DNA from: Maribacter aquivivus
GTDB taxonomy: Bacteria > Bacteroidota > Bacteroidia > Flavobacteriales > Flavobacteriaceae
Direction: 5' to 3'
Length of the DNA stretch: 64,000 nt
Assembly: GCF_900142175.1 (NCBI RefSeq)
Contig: NZ_FQZX01000001.1
Location: 2,170,001 to 2,234,000 of the forward strand
Under the pieces are notes generated by a model. The model did not search any database and was not told the DNA's origin. It saw only the letters and a program-made list of their open reading frames with translations. Each line of letters starts with the position of its first letter. Position 1 is the first letter of the stretch. This document shows positions 34,567 through 43,286 of the stretch, in pieces. Made by a program: the position numbers and the translations under genes.

Positions 34567-37500
34567 CTATCGCTTTAAAGAAAAATGACCGGTAATTACT
34601 TCATTATTTTCTGCATTTTCAAATCGATACCAGTAATCTGATGATGGTAAAGGTTTTCCGTTAAATTTGCCGTCCCAAGTGTTATCTAAAGATTTTGTCT
34701 GAAATAATAATTGGCCATATCGGTTATGAATACTTAATGTACCAGCAGGAGAACAGACATCAGTAATGGGTACATACCTATCATGTACACCATCATTATT
34801 TGGAGTGAAGAAATTAGGGAAATCAATTGTACAAGATATTTCTGGTTCAGGCTCTGGCACAGGTGTTTCTTCACATGATAAAGGATCTATGGTAATAGTA
34901 AAACTGTTTTCGTTAGAGCAAGATGCAGAATCATCAAAAATATAAATGGTCTGCGTCGTGTTTATGATATCACCTGCGTAAAGTTCGGTACCTGTGCCGT
35001 TTGGTTGAGTAAAGTAGTTACCGCTGTTCAGTACTGGTAATATATGGTTTTCACAAACTTCCATATCTAAAATACTGTCAACAAGTGTAGGGTTTTCTAT
35101 TTGAATATTAAATTCGTTTTCATCAGAACAACCAGTGGTACCGGCATACATATATAGTGTTTGCGAAGTGGTTATCACATCTCCAGCGTTTAGTTGCGTA
35201 CCTCCGGCATTGGTCTGTGTATAGTAGAAATTATCTGCAGAAAGTGTAGGTAAGGTGTAACTCAAGCAAGCATTGACATCTGCAGGATCATCAGCGGTCA
35301 GAGCTGTTCCTATTTGAATGTCAAATTCGTTTTCATCAGAACAACCATTGGTACCGGCATACACAAAAAGTGTTTGTGAAGTGGTTATCACATCTCCAGC
35401 GTTTAGTTGGGTACCTCCAGCATTGATCTGTGTATAGTAGAAATTATCTGCAGAAAGGGCAGGTAGGGTGTAACTCAAGCAAGCATTGACATCTATTGGG
35501 GCGTCTGCGGTTGGAGCTGTTCCTATTTGAATGTCAAATTCGTTTTCATCAGAACAACCAGTGGTACCAGCATACACAAAAAGTGTTTGCGAAGTGGTTA
35601 TCACATCTCCAGCGTTTAGTTGCGTACCACCTGCATTGGTCTGTGTATAGTAGAAATTATCTGCAGAAAGGGCAGGTAAGGTGTAACTCAAGCAAGCATT
35701 GACATCTGCTCGGTCATCAGCGGTCGGAGTTGTTTCTATTTGAATGTCAAATTCGTTTTCATCAGAACAACCAGTAGTACCGGCATACACAAAAAGTGTT
35801 TGTGAAGTGGTTATCACATCTCCAGCGTTTAGTTGCGTACCTCCAGCATTGGTCTGTGTATAGTAGAAATTATCTGCAGAAAGTGTAGGTAAGGTGTAAC
35901 TCAAGCAAGCATTGACATCTGTTGGGTCATCAGCGGTTGGAGCTGTTCCTATTAAAATGTCAAATTCGTTTTCATCAGAACAACCTGTAGTACCGGCATA
36001 CACAAAAAGTGTTTGCGAAGTGGTTATCACATCTCCAGCGTTTAGTTGGGTACCTCCAGCATTGGTCTGTGTATAGTAGAAATTATCTGCGGAAAGTGCA
36101 GGTAAGGTGTAACTCAAGCAAGCATTGACATCTACTGGGTCGTCTACGGTTGGTATTACGCAATTAATAATTATAGTTATATCGTTTCTAATCAAAGTAA
36201 GATCAGTAACAATATCACTTGTTATTTCTGCATAATAGACTCCTGCATCAGTAGCTTCTATATTGTTTAAAACTAGTGTAGGGCTATCTGGTGCACCTGT
36301 AATTGGCATACCATCTTTAAACCATTGATAATGATTTTGCGATCCACTAACCGTTGTAGTTAGGGTAACGTTATCACCAATATTTTCATTTAAAGTTAAA
36401 ATATCATTAACCTTGGCTTGTGGATTATCACGAAAACCAGAAAAATTTGCGTCGTAAAAAGGGAATTCATTTTCGAAATCACCGAATTGAAAACGATTGT
36501 CTGATATAGTAAGATTTTGAGTAAAAGTAGGTATTACAGTAAAATCAGGTACAGTACCTTCCAGTTGGTTATTGTTAACATTAAAATTGGAGAGATTGTT
36601 CCACTGGTTATAGGTAGCCGGAATGGTTCCTGAAAAAGAATTATTAAATGCATTAAAGACCTCGAGGTTGGTCCATTGGTTATATGATTGAGGGAAATTC
36701 CCGCTTAAATCGTTTCTAGAAACATTGAATGTTTCAAGATTTACCCATTGTGAAAAGTTTGGAGATAATGAACCTGTAAGATTGTTCGTGTCTGCTGAAA
36801 AGTTTTCTATTTGCGTGAAACTTGAATAACTATCAGGAATAGTACCTTCTAAATCATTATTATACACTTCAAATCTTATAATGTTGGTCCAACTAGAATA
36901 ACTTGCCGGTAGCGTCCCTGATATTTGGTTGTTTGCAACACTGAAATATTCCATATTTACCAAGTTGGATAGTGATACTGGTAATGTGCCGGAAAGTGCA
37001 TTGCCCCAAAGATCTAAAGTTCTTAAGTTTACTAAGTTTCCATAAGAATTTGGAATAGAGCCGGTAAGGCCACCTATAAAGGCATTGGTGTATGACTTTA
37101 AACGAAGGATTTGTAGATTTGTTAATTCAGAATACTCCTCAGGTAAATTTCCATCTATTCGTGTGGATTGAATGGATAGTTCTATCAAATTTGTTAAGTT
37201 TCTCAATGAGACTGGCAGATTTCCTGTTAGCTGTTGTTGCCCTAAAATAAGACTCCTTAGCTCCACTAAATTTCCTAAGCTTACTGGTATTGTTCCGGTA
37301 AGGTCATTATCAGAGAGATTTAGATATGTCAGGTTCACCAAATCACCATATTCAGGATAGATAGTTCCCGTAAAATTATTATCACCTAAATGTAATACCG
37401 ATAATTGTGTCATATCTGTGACCTCTATAGGAATATTACCAGTTAAATCATTATACCAAACATTTAAGGAAACTAAATTAGGTAGTGTTGTAATACTAAC

Positions 37501-37857
37501 AGGAAGAGTACCGGTAAGGCCACTTGCCGATATATCTATTGTTGTTAAAAATTCTAAATCTGCTAATTCATCTGGAATAAAGCCTGACTGAATATTGCTG
37601 GTATTGGCATAGTTAATAGGATTCATATCCATGGCAACTACATGACCTCCAGCAATGGTTAAGCCATACCAAGCGTTTGTGACAGGTCCTGAAAAATCCC
37701 AATCGTTACCTGGTATTGCGTCGTTTTCACTAGTCCAAGTTGCACCATTTGTTGCTGTATAAAATGCTTGAAGTGCATTTCTCTCAGCAAGTGTCACTTG
37801 GGCAGAAAGCATTCCGAATATTCCAAAAAAACAGATGAAACTTAATACTCTTGTCAT
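34567..37857 (-). CDS. T9SS-secreted leucine-rich-repeat surface protein with five tandem repeats
   Basis: This 1096-aa protein starts with a signal peptide (MTRVLSFICFFGIFGMLSAQ). Residues about 20-470 are leucine-rich repeats of the plant-like type (LxxLxxLxLxxNxLxGxIP, for example LTYLNLSDNDLTGTIP). An Ig-like domain follows at about 490-565 (GSQNHYQWFKDGMPITG). Residues about 570-925 are five near-identical 71-aa repeats (DVNACLSYTLPALSADNF...), and a diverged sixth copy lies at about 925-990. The C-terminus (CTIDFPNFFTPNNDGVHDRY to GHFSLKR) is the gliding-motility-associated type B T9SS sorting domain. It is probably a cell-surface binding protein. Confidence 0.92.
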   Translation of the reverse strand: MTRVLSFICFFGIFGMLSAQVTLAERNALQAFYTATNGATWTSENDAIPGNDWDFSGPVTNAWYGLTIAGGHVVAMDMNPINYANTSNIQSGFIPDELADLEFLTTIDISASGLTGTLPVSITTLPNLVSLNVWYNDLTGNIPIEVTDMTQLSVLHLGDNNFTGTIYPEYGDLVNLTYLNLSDNDLTGTIPVSLGNLVELRSLILGQQQLTGNLPVSLRNLTNLIELSIQSTRIDGNLPEEYSELTNLQILRLKSYTNAFIGGLTGSIPNSYGNLVNLRTLDLWGNALSGTLPVSLSNLVNMEYFSVANNQISGTLPASYSSWTNIIRFEVYNNDLEGTIPDSYSSFTQIENFSADTNNLTGSLSPNFSQWVNLETFNVSRNDLSGNFPQSYNQWTNLEVFNAFNNSFSGTIPATYNQWNNLSNFNVNNNQLEGTVPDFTVIPTFTQNLTISDNRFQFGDFENEFPFYDANFSGFRDNPQAKVNDILTLNENIGDNVTLTTTVSGSQNHYQWFKDGMPITGAPDSPTLVLNNIEATDAGVYYAEITSDIVTDLTLIRNDITIIINCVIPTVDDPVDVNACLSYTLPALSADNFYYTQTNAGGTQLNAGDVITTSQTLFVYAGTTGCSDENEFDILIGTAPTADDPTDVNACLSYTLPTLSADNFYYTQTNAGGTQLNAGDVITTSQTLFVYAGTTGCSDENEFDIQIETTPTADDRADVNACLSYTLPALSADNFYYTQTNAGGTQLNAGDVITTSQTLFVYAGTTGCSDENEFDIQIGTAPTADAPIDVNACLSYTLPALSADNFYYTQINAGGTQLNAGDVITTSQTLFVYAGTNGCSDENEFDIQIGTALTADDPADVNACLSYTLPTLSADNFYYTQTNAGGTQLNAGDVITTSQTLYMYAGTTGCSDENEFNIQIENPTLVDSILDMEVCENHILPVLNSGNYFTQPNGTGTELYAGDIINTTQTIYIFDDSASCSNENSFTITIDPLSCEETPVPEPEPEISCTIDFPNFFTPNNDGVHDRYVPITDVCSPAGTLSIHNRYGQLLFQTKSLDNTWDGKFNGKPLPSSDYWYRFENAENNEVITGHFSLKR
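35084..36148 (-). repeat. Five tandem 213-bp in-frame repeats
   Basis: A marker string encoding the end of each unit recurs at 35111, 35324, 35537, 35750 and 35963, exactly 213 bp apart each time. Each unit encodes 71 aa. Long stretches are identical at the DNA level, including synonymous positions, so the amplification is recent or kept uniform by recombination. Confidence 0.95.
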
Positions 37858-38122
37858 TGATTGGTATTTACTTGATCTTAAAAATCTTAAGTTTATTTTT
37901 AAGGTAAGCTATGAATATAAAGACTTTACTTGTGAATGTAATATTTTTAGTAAGTTTTTAGATTAACGGGATAACGTAGCTGTTTCCTTACTAGCGGGTG
38001 ATTATAAATTGACATAATTAATGTCATCTTTAAGACACTTTTGAAATTATTGTGGATGATATAGTTAGAAGTACCTTATATAAAATTGAGATTTCTTATA
38101 ACATTGAAAAAAGAGGTAAATA

Positions 38123-39589
38123 CTATCTTTTCAAAGTAAAATGACCCATTATGGGTTTCTGATTAAGAAAACTAGCTTTGTACCAATAGTCAGATTGCGG
38201 CATTTGTCTATTATTAAAAGTCCCATCCCATCCCATTCTATTTGGGTTAATTTGTTGAATTAAGCTTCCATATTGGTTGAATATATGTATCACCTCTATG
38301 ACAGCTTCAAAATTTTCTATTGGAGGTATATACTGCCAATGATCATTTATGCCATCGCCATTAGGAGTGAAAAAGGAAGGGAAATCTTTCTGAGAAATGT
38401 CTCTGTCAACAGTTCTTTGGGTGATGCCGCATCCATTTTTGTCTCGTACAAAAGCAATATGGTCACCACTTAATATTTCAGTAAATATGGGGGAATCTTG
38501 GTAAGGACCGTCACGATTATCTAAAGAATATTCATATTGACCACCACCTGTAGCATTAATATTTATTGTTTTACCCATTGCCGTATTGGTTATGTTTATT
38601 GACGTAATCGTAGCTTCTTCCGATGCTACTACATCTATAAGTTTAGAACTTACGCATTCAATATCTCCGGCATCAGTAGTGATTTTGTTATACGCTTCAA
38701 ACCGATATTTACCTGGTGTAGAAATAGCTACACTTTGTGTTTCTGATAGCAACGTTTCTTCGCTACCGCTATTTGTTAAAAACCATCGAAAACCATCAGC
38801 ATTATCGTTTGATGAAATGGTATAGGGAAGTTCGTCACTACATATACCTACAATGTTGGGTAAATTAATTATTGGAGCTCTATATATTAACTCGCCAGTA
38901 GCTTCAGAAATATAGGGGTCACAAACATAAACCGCAAAACTGGTTGTGAATATTTCTTCTATACAAGATGTTGCAATGCCGATATCATTATAGGGTTCTA
39001 TTTTTACATAAATATTTGAGTTTTGTGGTAGATCTTCTGGTGGGTCGTAACTTAATTCATTTTTAATGTCAAGGTTATTTACTATTTCATTACCATTTGG
39101 CGTAGTACCAATAGATAAATAATATCCAGTCGCTGTCGGTACATATTCCCATTCTATATCTGTGATAATTGTTACGCTACCTGCATTATTATCTGGTGTA
39201 ATTAAAATGGAGCAAGTAGGGGGTGTGGTAATTTCTACCGTTGTAAATACAAGCTCATCACAGCTAATTGGCGGACCATCATATGGAACTAAACTTAATG
39301 TTGCGTACATAGTGATGTTGTCTGGTAAACCTAACGGCGGCGTGTAGAAAGGGTTGGTGCCAATAGGTTTTCTGTCTAAAATGTCTGTGCCTTGTGGTGT
39401 GGTGCCAATAGAAAGTATATAGCCGTTGTAGCCCAATACATTTGTCCAAGTTAGTGTAGTGTTTACTTCAATGTTATCTGCACCGTTGTTCGGAAAAGTA
39501 AATTCTGTACACTCTTGGCCATAAAAAAATGCACTTGTCAAAAAGAGGCATATCAACCTCAAGAAGAAAGACATTTTTTTAATATTCAT
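38123..39589 (-). CDS. T9SS type B surface protein with two FN3-like repeats
   Basis: This 488-aa protein has a signal peptide (residues about 1-24). Two fibronectin-III-like repeats of about 95 aa follow (each with an LxxGTTPxGxxI segment and a YTPPxGLP/YDPPEDLP segment). After them come an Ig-like region and a SprB-like segment (GGGQYEYSLDNRDGPYQDSP). The type B sorting domain runs from FPSFFTPNGDGINDHW to GHFTLKR. Its gene lies 19 nt downstream of the related 589-aa gene, so the two are co-transcribed paralogues. It is probably surface-anchored or released; the ligand is unknown. Confidence 0.9.
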   Translation of the reverse strand: MNIKKMSFFLRLICLFLTSAFFYGQECTEFTFPNNGADNIEVNTTLTWTNVLGYNGYILSIGTTPQGTDILDRKPIGTNPFYTPPLGLPDNITMYATLSLVPYDGPPISCDELVFTTVEITTPPTCSILITPDNNAGSVTIITDIEWEYVPTATGYYLSIGTTPNGNEIVNNLDIKNELSYDPPEDLPQNSNIYVKIEPYNDIGIATSCIEEIFTTSFAVYVCDPYISEATGELIYRAPIINLPNIVGICSDELPYTISSNDNADGFRWFLTNSGSEETLLSETQSVAISTPGKYRFEAYNKITTDAGDIECVSSKLIDVVASEEATITSINITNTAMGKTININATGGGQYEYSLDNRDGPYQDSPIFTEILSGDHIAFVRDKNGCGITQRTVDRDISQKDFPSFFTPNGDGINDHWQYIPPIENFEAVIEVIHIFNQYGSLIQQINPNRMGWDGTFNNRQMPQSDYWYKASFLNQKPIMGHFTLKR

Positions 39590-39608
39590 TTTGTATAAAT
39601 TAATTCCC

Positions 39609-41378
39609 TTATCGTTTCAAACTAAAATGACCTTTGATAATTTTATTATTGGTGGCAATAGCTTTGAACCAGTAATTTGATTCTGGAAGCGCCCTACCAT
39701 TCAAATTTCCGTTCCATCCATCTGTATTTGGTGCTACTTGGGCTAGTAATGCACCGAATTTATCAAATATATAAATTACCGATACATTGTTTTTATCTGT
39801 TCCAACCGGTGGTATAAACTGCCAATAATCATTGATGCCATCTCCATTTGGGGTAAAGAAATTTGGAAAACCGTTTACTGTTAAATCTAATTCAACCAAA
39901 CGTTCAACTATTCCACACCCGTCCTTATCACGAACATATATTGTATGGTTTTGTAACGAGATATTAGTAAAACGATTAGAGTCTTGGTAGGGTCCGTCTT
40001 CATTGTCTATGGCATAGTCATAATTACCATTTATCGCTGTTATTACATCATAATTGACGGAATTGGCTCCAATTTGAACCTTTACATCATCTATATCTGG
40101 TTTTTGAGATATTTCTACCCTAAATATTTTTGAAGAAGAACATTCGAATGTTCTGCCCGAATCTTCGATGTTTATATAAGCTTCATAAAGATATTCACCT
40201 TCTTCATCTATAGAAACTTCTGCAGTAGTAGATAATAAAGTTTCATTGCCATTATCATCTAATTTATACCATCTATAGCCATCTGCTTCATCGGTCGCGG
40301 TTATAACATCTAAATCATTGCCGATGCAGATGGAAACGGAATCCGGAAAGTTTAATTCCGGATTTAAAACTAATAATTCTCCACTTTCCGGGTCAAAATA
40401 TGGTCCGCAACCTAATAACGTGGAAAAAGTTTCTTGTGTGCAGCCTATAGCTTCACCTGCTTCGTTGAAAGGGTATATGGTAATAAAGAAAGTGCGGTTG
40501 GGTTCAAAATTGATAATAAGTGTTGAGGTCTTATAAAATATAGCATCTTCTAAAATATCTTTATTGAAGGGTGATGTGCCTATTGATACTCTATAACCTA
40601 TGGCATTTGGCACTGCGTTCCATTCTAGAGTCGGACTTAAGGGAACATTCGTTTCTCCATCAAAAGGGGAAATCATACTGGTACAAAGTGGTAATACCGC
40701 TGCGGCGGCAGTTGTAAAGACTGAAGAGCTGCAACTATCTGCCAAGCCAATTCTATTGTAGGGTATTACCGTTACGTAAATATCCGTTTCGGCGGGTAGA
40801 TCTGCAGGCGGATTATAACTTAAAGTATTTTCCACGTCTGTACTTGCAAGAATTTCATCGCCATTTTCTGTGGTGCCAAGTGATATGAAATAACCTGTTG
40901 CACTGGGCGCAGCATTCCATGATATGTTGGTGGAGCTATTTATATCTATAGCGTTGTTCGACGGACTAATAGATGAGCTGCAATTTGGTGCTTCGCTTAA
41001 AGCTGCCGTTACAAAACTTTGGCTATCACAAATAATATTTGGTTGATTAAAAAAGAATAATGTAATGGTGATAAATATTTCGGTATTCTCTGGTAGCCCT
41101 GTAGGTGGAGTGTAACTTTTTGCCGACCCAACATTTTTCTCATTTAAAATATCGTTGCCACCTTCGGTCGTACCCAATGAGATAATATAGCCAGGTACAC
41201 CTACAACAGCTTCCCAACTAATAGTCGCATCTACCGGTACCAATGTAGTGCCATTTGCAGGATTTATAAGGGCGGGGCATTCTTGTGCAGTTGACTTAAA
41301 AATGCCCAATAGCATTGCCATGAAAAACATTGGTGCGACCAATATTTTGGGTATTCTCAAGTCCCATTTATTTTTCAT
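39609..41378 (-). CDS. T9SS type B surface protein with three FN3-like repeats
   Basis: This 589-aa paralogue of the downstream 488-aa protein has three rather than two FN3-like repeats after the signal peptide. Examples are WEAVVGVPGYIISLGTTEGG and WNAAPSATGYFISLGTTENG. The later part is collinear with its neighbour: DGYRWYKLDDNGNETLLS, YAIDNEDGPYQDSNRF, then the sorting domain FPNFFTPNGDGINDYW to GHFSLKR. Gain or loss of one repeat and tandem duplication explain the pair. Function is not known beyond a likely surface location. Confidence 0.9.
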   Translation of the reverse strand: MKNKWDLRIPKILVAPMFFMAMLLGIFKSTAQECPALINPANGTTLVPVDATISWEAVVGVPGYIISLGTTEGGNDILNEKNVGSAKSYTPPTGLPENTEIFITITLFFFNQPNIICDSQSFVTAALSEAPNCSSSISPSNNAIDINSSTNISWNAAPSATGYFISLGTTENGDEILASTDVENTLSYNPPADLPAETDIYVTVIPYNRIGLADSCSSSVFTTAAAAVLPLCTSMISPFDGETNVPLSPTLEWNAVPNAIGYRVSIGTSPFNKDILEDAIFYKTSTLIINFEPNRTFFITIYPFNEAGEAIGCTQETFSTLLGCGPYFDPESGELLVLNPELNFPDSVSICIGNDLDVITATDEADGYRWYKLDDNGNETLLSTTAEVSIDEEGEYLYEAYINIEDSGRTFECSSSKIFRVEISQKPDIDDVKVQIGANSVNYDVITAINGNYDYAIDNEDGPYQDSNRFTNISLQNHTIYVRDKDGCGIVERLVELDLTVNGFPNFFTPNGDGINDYWQFIPPVGTDKNNVSVIYIFDKFGALLAQVAPNTDGWNGNLNGRALPESNYWFKAIATNNKIIKGHFSLKR

Positions 41379-41473
41379 AGCATTTTCGTAAACAATACAA
41401 TATACTACAAAATGAAAATCTACACTTTTATAGCACTGATAATCAAGATAAATTACTTGTTAGAATAGCTAAA

Positions 41474-42307
41474 TTAAAGGTCTCGTCTTTTCAAAATTGC
41501 ATAAGACCCATAAATGAAAATGGCTATCCATGCCATTACAATTAAAATTTCATACCAATGTATGTAATAATCTAATGCGAGTTTTTCTCCCATTTGGTTG
41601 GCCACAGATTGTACAGCTCCTAATCTTGAGAACGGTTCTTTGATAAGGTTGAACATTGCTTGTAGCGGAAAAAAGCCCATAACGATATCAGTAGTTTCCC
41701 CGTCAAAAAATTTCCATCGAATAATACCTCTAAAAATACCTTCAAAAACTTGCCATAAAATTAAAAAGCCAAGTGCAAAAGCTGACCTTTTTACTAAAAC
41801 ACCTAAGAAGAGACAAAAAGAAAAGAAACCTGTTAGTTTAATGAAAAATGCCAAAAGGAACTCTAAATCGCTTAAAATGATAGAAATTTCGGTAAAATCA
41901 GAGTAAATAAGCCCTAAAACTAAAGAAACTATAAATACAAAAATAGTAGATACTAACGCGAAAGTTATAACCGTCAAGAATTTTGAAAGTATAAATTCCT
42001 TTTTTGAGAGTCCGTCAATTAGATTCTGTTTTATCGTCTTATTACTGTATTCATTAGACATCATTGAAACAATAACGATGGCTAAGAATAGTTTGAAGAA
42101 CGCTGTGATAAATGTGTTGAAATGCCAGATATAAGGAAAGTTAAAAATACCCTGATCTGCTAAGTGAAACTTTATAGGACCTATATCAAATTTGATGGCT
42201 GCTACCAATGCGATAGAGGTCAAAAGCGCGAAATATGAAATAATGAGCACTTTGCTAGCCCTATTGTTCCAAAGTTTTATAAATTCTATTTGAAGTAATC
42301 GTATCAT
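41474..42307 (-). CDS. ABC-2 type transporter permease
   Basis: This 277-aa inner-membrane protein has six hydrophobic segments and a large first periplasmic loop, as in ABC-2 permeases (Nat/bacitracin-resistance type). The N-terminus MIRLLQIEFIKLWNNRASKVL and the SNEYSNKTIKQNLIDGLSKKEF segment before TM3 are typical. It pairs with the ATPase gene 12 nt upstream. The exported substrate is unknown. The pair sits inside the surface-protein island but is not itself a T9SS component. Confidence 0.88.
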   Translation of the reverse strand: MIRLLQIEFIKLWNNRASKVLIISYFALLTSIALVAAIKFDIGPIKFHLADQGIFNFPYIWHFNTFITAFFKLFLAIVIVSMMSNEYSNKTIKQNLIDGLSKKEFILSKFLTVITFALVSTIFVFIVSLVLGLIYSDFTEISIILSDLEFLLAFFIKLTGFFSFCLFLGVLVKRSAFALGFLILWQVFEGIFRGIIRWKFFDGETTDIVMGFFPLQAMFNLIKEPFSRLGAVQSVANQMGEKLALDYYIHWYEILIVMAWIAIFIYGSYAILKRRDL

Positions 42308-42319
42308 GATGGTAGGTTG

Positions 42320-43222
42320 TTAGGCGTTAGCATTTTTAGTTAAGGCTAGAAATTGCTCTTCTAAACTTTCTTTTCGTTTTACTAAATGAGATACGATAAT
42401 ACCTTTGTCAAAAAGTAATTTATTTAATGACTGTGCATCTAGTTCTGAAGTTAAAATTGCAGTAACCAAACCATTATCTTGTTTTATACTTCCAAAATGC
42501 TCGTTGGTATTCAAGTACGATGTTAATTTTTCTAAGTCATCAGATTTTAATTCGAAAAAACCGAAACTTGCTTGTAAGCTGTCTACCCTGCCAGCGTACA
42601 GTTTTTCGCCTTTTCTTAAAATGACTACATGTGAACATACTTTTTCTACCTCATCTAATAAATGTGATGCCAATAGAATTGTTGTTCCTTTTGCAGCAAT
42701 TGTCTTTATGATTTCCCTGATCTGATGAATTCCTTGTGGATCTAGACCATTGGTAGGTTCATCTAAAATTAATATTTCTGGATCGTTCAATAGGGCAGAG
42801 GCAATAGCTAAACGCTGTTTCATCCCAAGAGAAAAAGTCCTGAATTTGCTATTTTTTCGATCCAAAAGACCCACTAAATCTAGTTTTTCCTCAATTTTAT
42901 TTACTGATACATCTTTGATTTTACAAACTAATTTTAAGTTTTGCAAAGCGGTCATGTACGGGTAGAAGTTTGGGCGTTCTATGATTGCGCCCACTTTCTT
43001 TAATGCTTCATGGGTTGAGGTATCGCCACCAAACCAAGCGAAGTCTCCGCTGGTTTTATTGACTACGTTTAATACAATGCCCAGGGTAGTTGATTTGCCG
43101 CTACCGTTAGGTCCAAGAATACCATAAACATTGCCCTTTTCTATAGTAAACGATAAATCTTTTACTGCAGTTAGGTGCCCGAATTTTTTGGTAAGATGAT
43201 TGACTGTTAGAATAGTACTCAC
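42320..43222 (-). CDS. ABC-2 type transporter ATP-binding protein
   Basis: This 300-aa ATPase has Walker A GPNGSGKST (about residues 38-46), a signature FSLGMKQRLAIASAL (about 133) and Walker B ILILDEPTNGLDP (about 155), then the switch LLASHLLDEVEKVC. The C-terminal 80 residues form the extra domain seen in gliding and Nat-type ATPases. It should drive the permease encoded 12 nt downstream. Confidence 0.93.
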   Translation of the reverse strand: MSTILTVNHLTKKFGHLTAVKDLSFTIEKGNVYGILGPNGSGKSTTLGIVLNVVNKTSGDFAWFGGDTSTHEALKKVGAIIERPNFYPYMTALQNLKLVCKIKDVSVNKIEEKLDLVGLLDRKNSKFRTFSLGMKQRLAIASALLNDPEILILDEPTNGLDPQGIHQIREIIKTIAAKGTTILLASHLLDEVEKVCSHVVILRKGEKLYAGRVDSLQASFGFFELKSDDLEKLTSYLNTNEHFGSIKQDNGLVTAILTSELDAQSLNKLLFDKGIIVSHLVKRKESLEEQFLALTKNANA

Positions 43223-43286
43223 GTCAAGTTTTTTGATTGGTTACAACTACTTGACGATAAACTTGAAGGTTTGTTACAATAAATAT

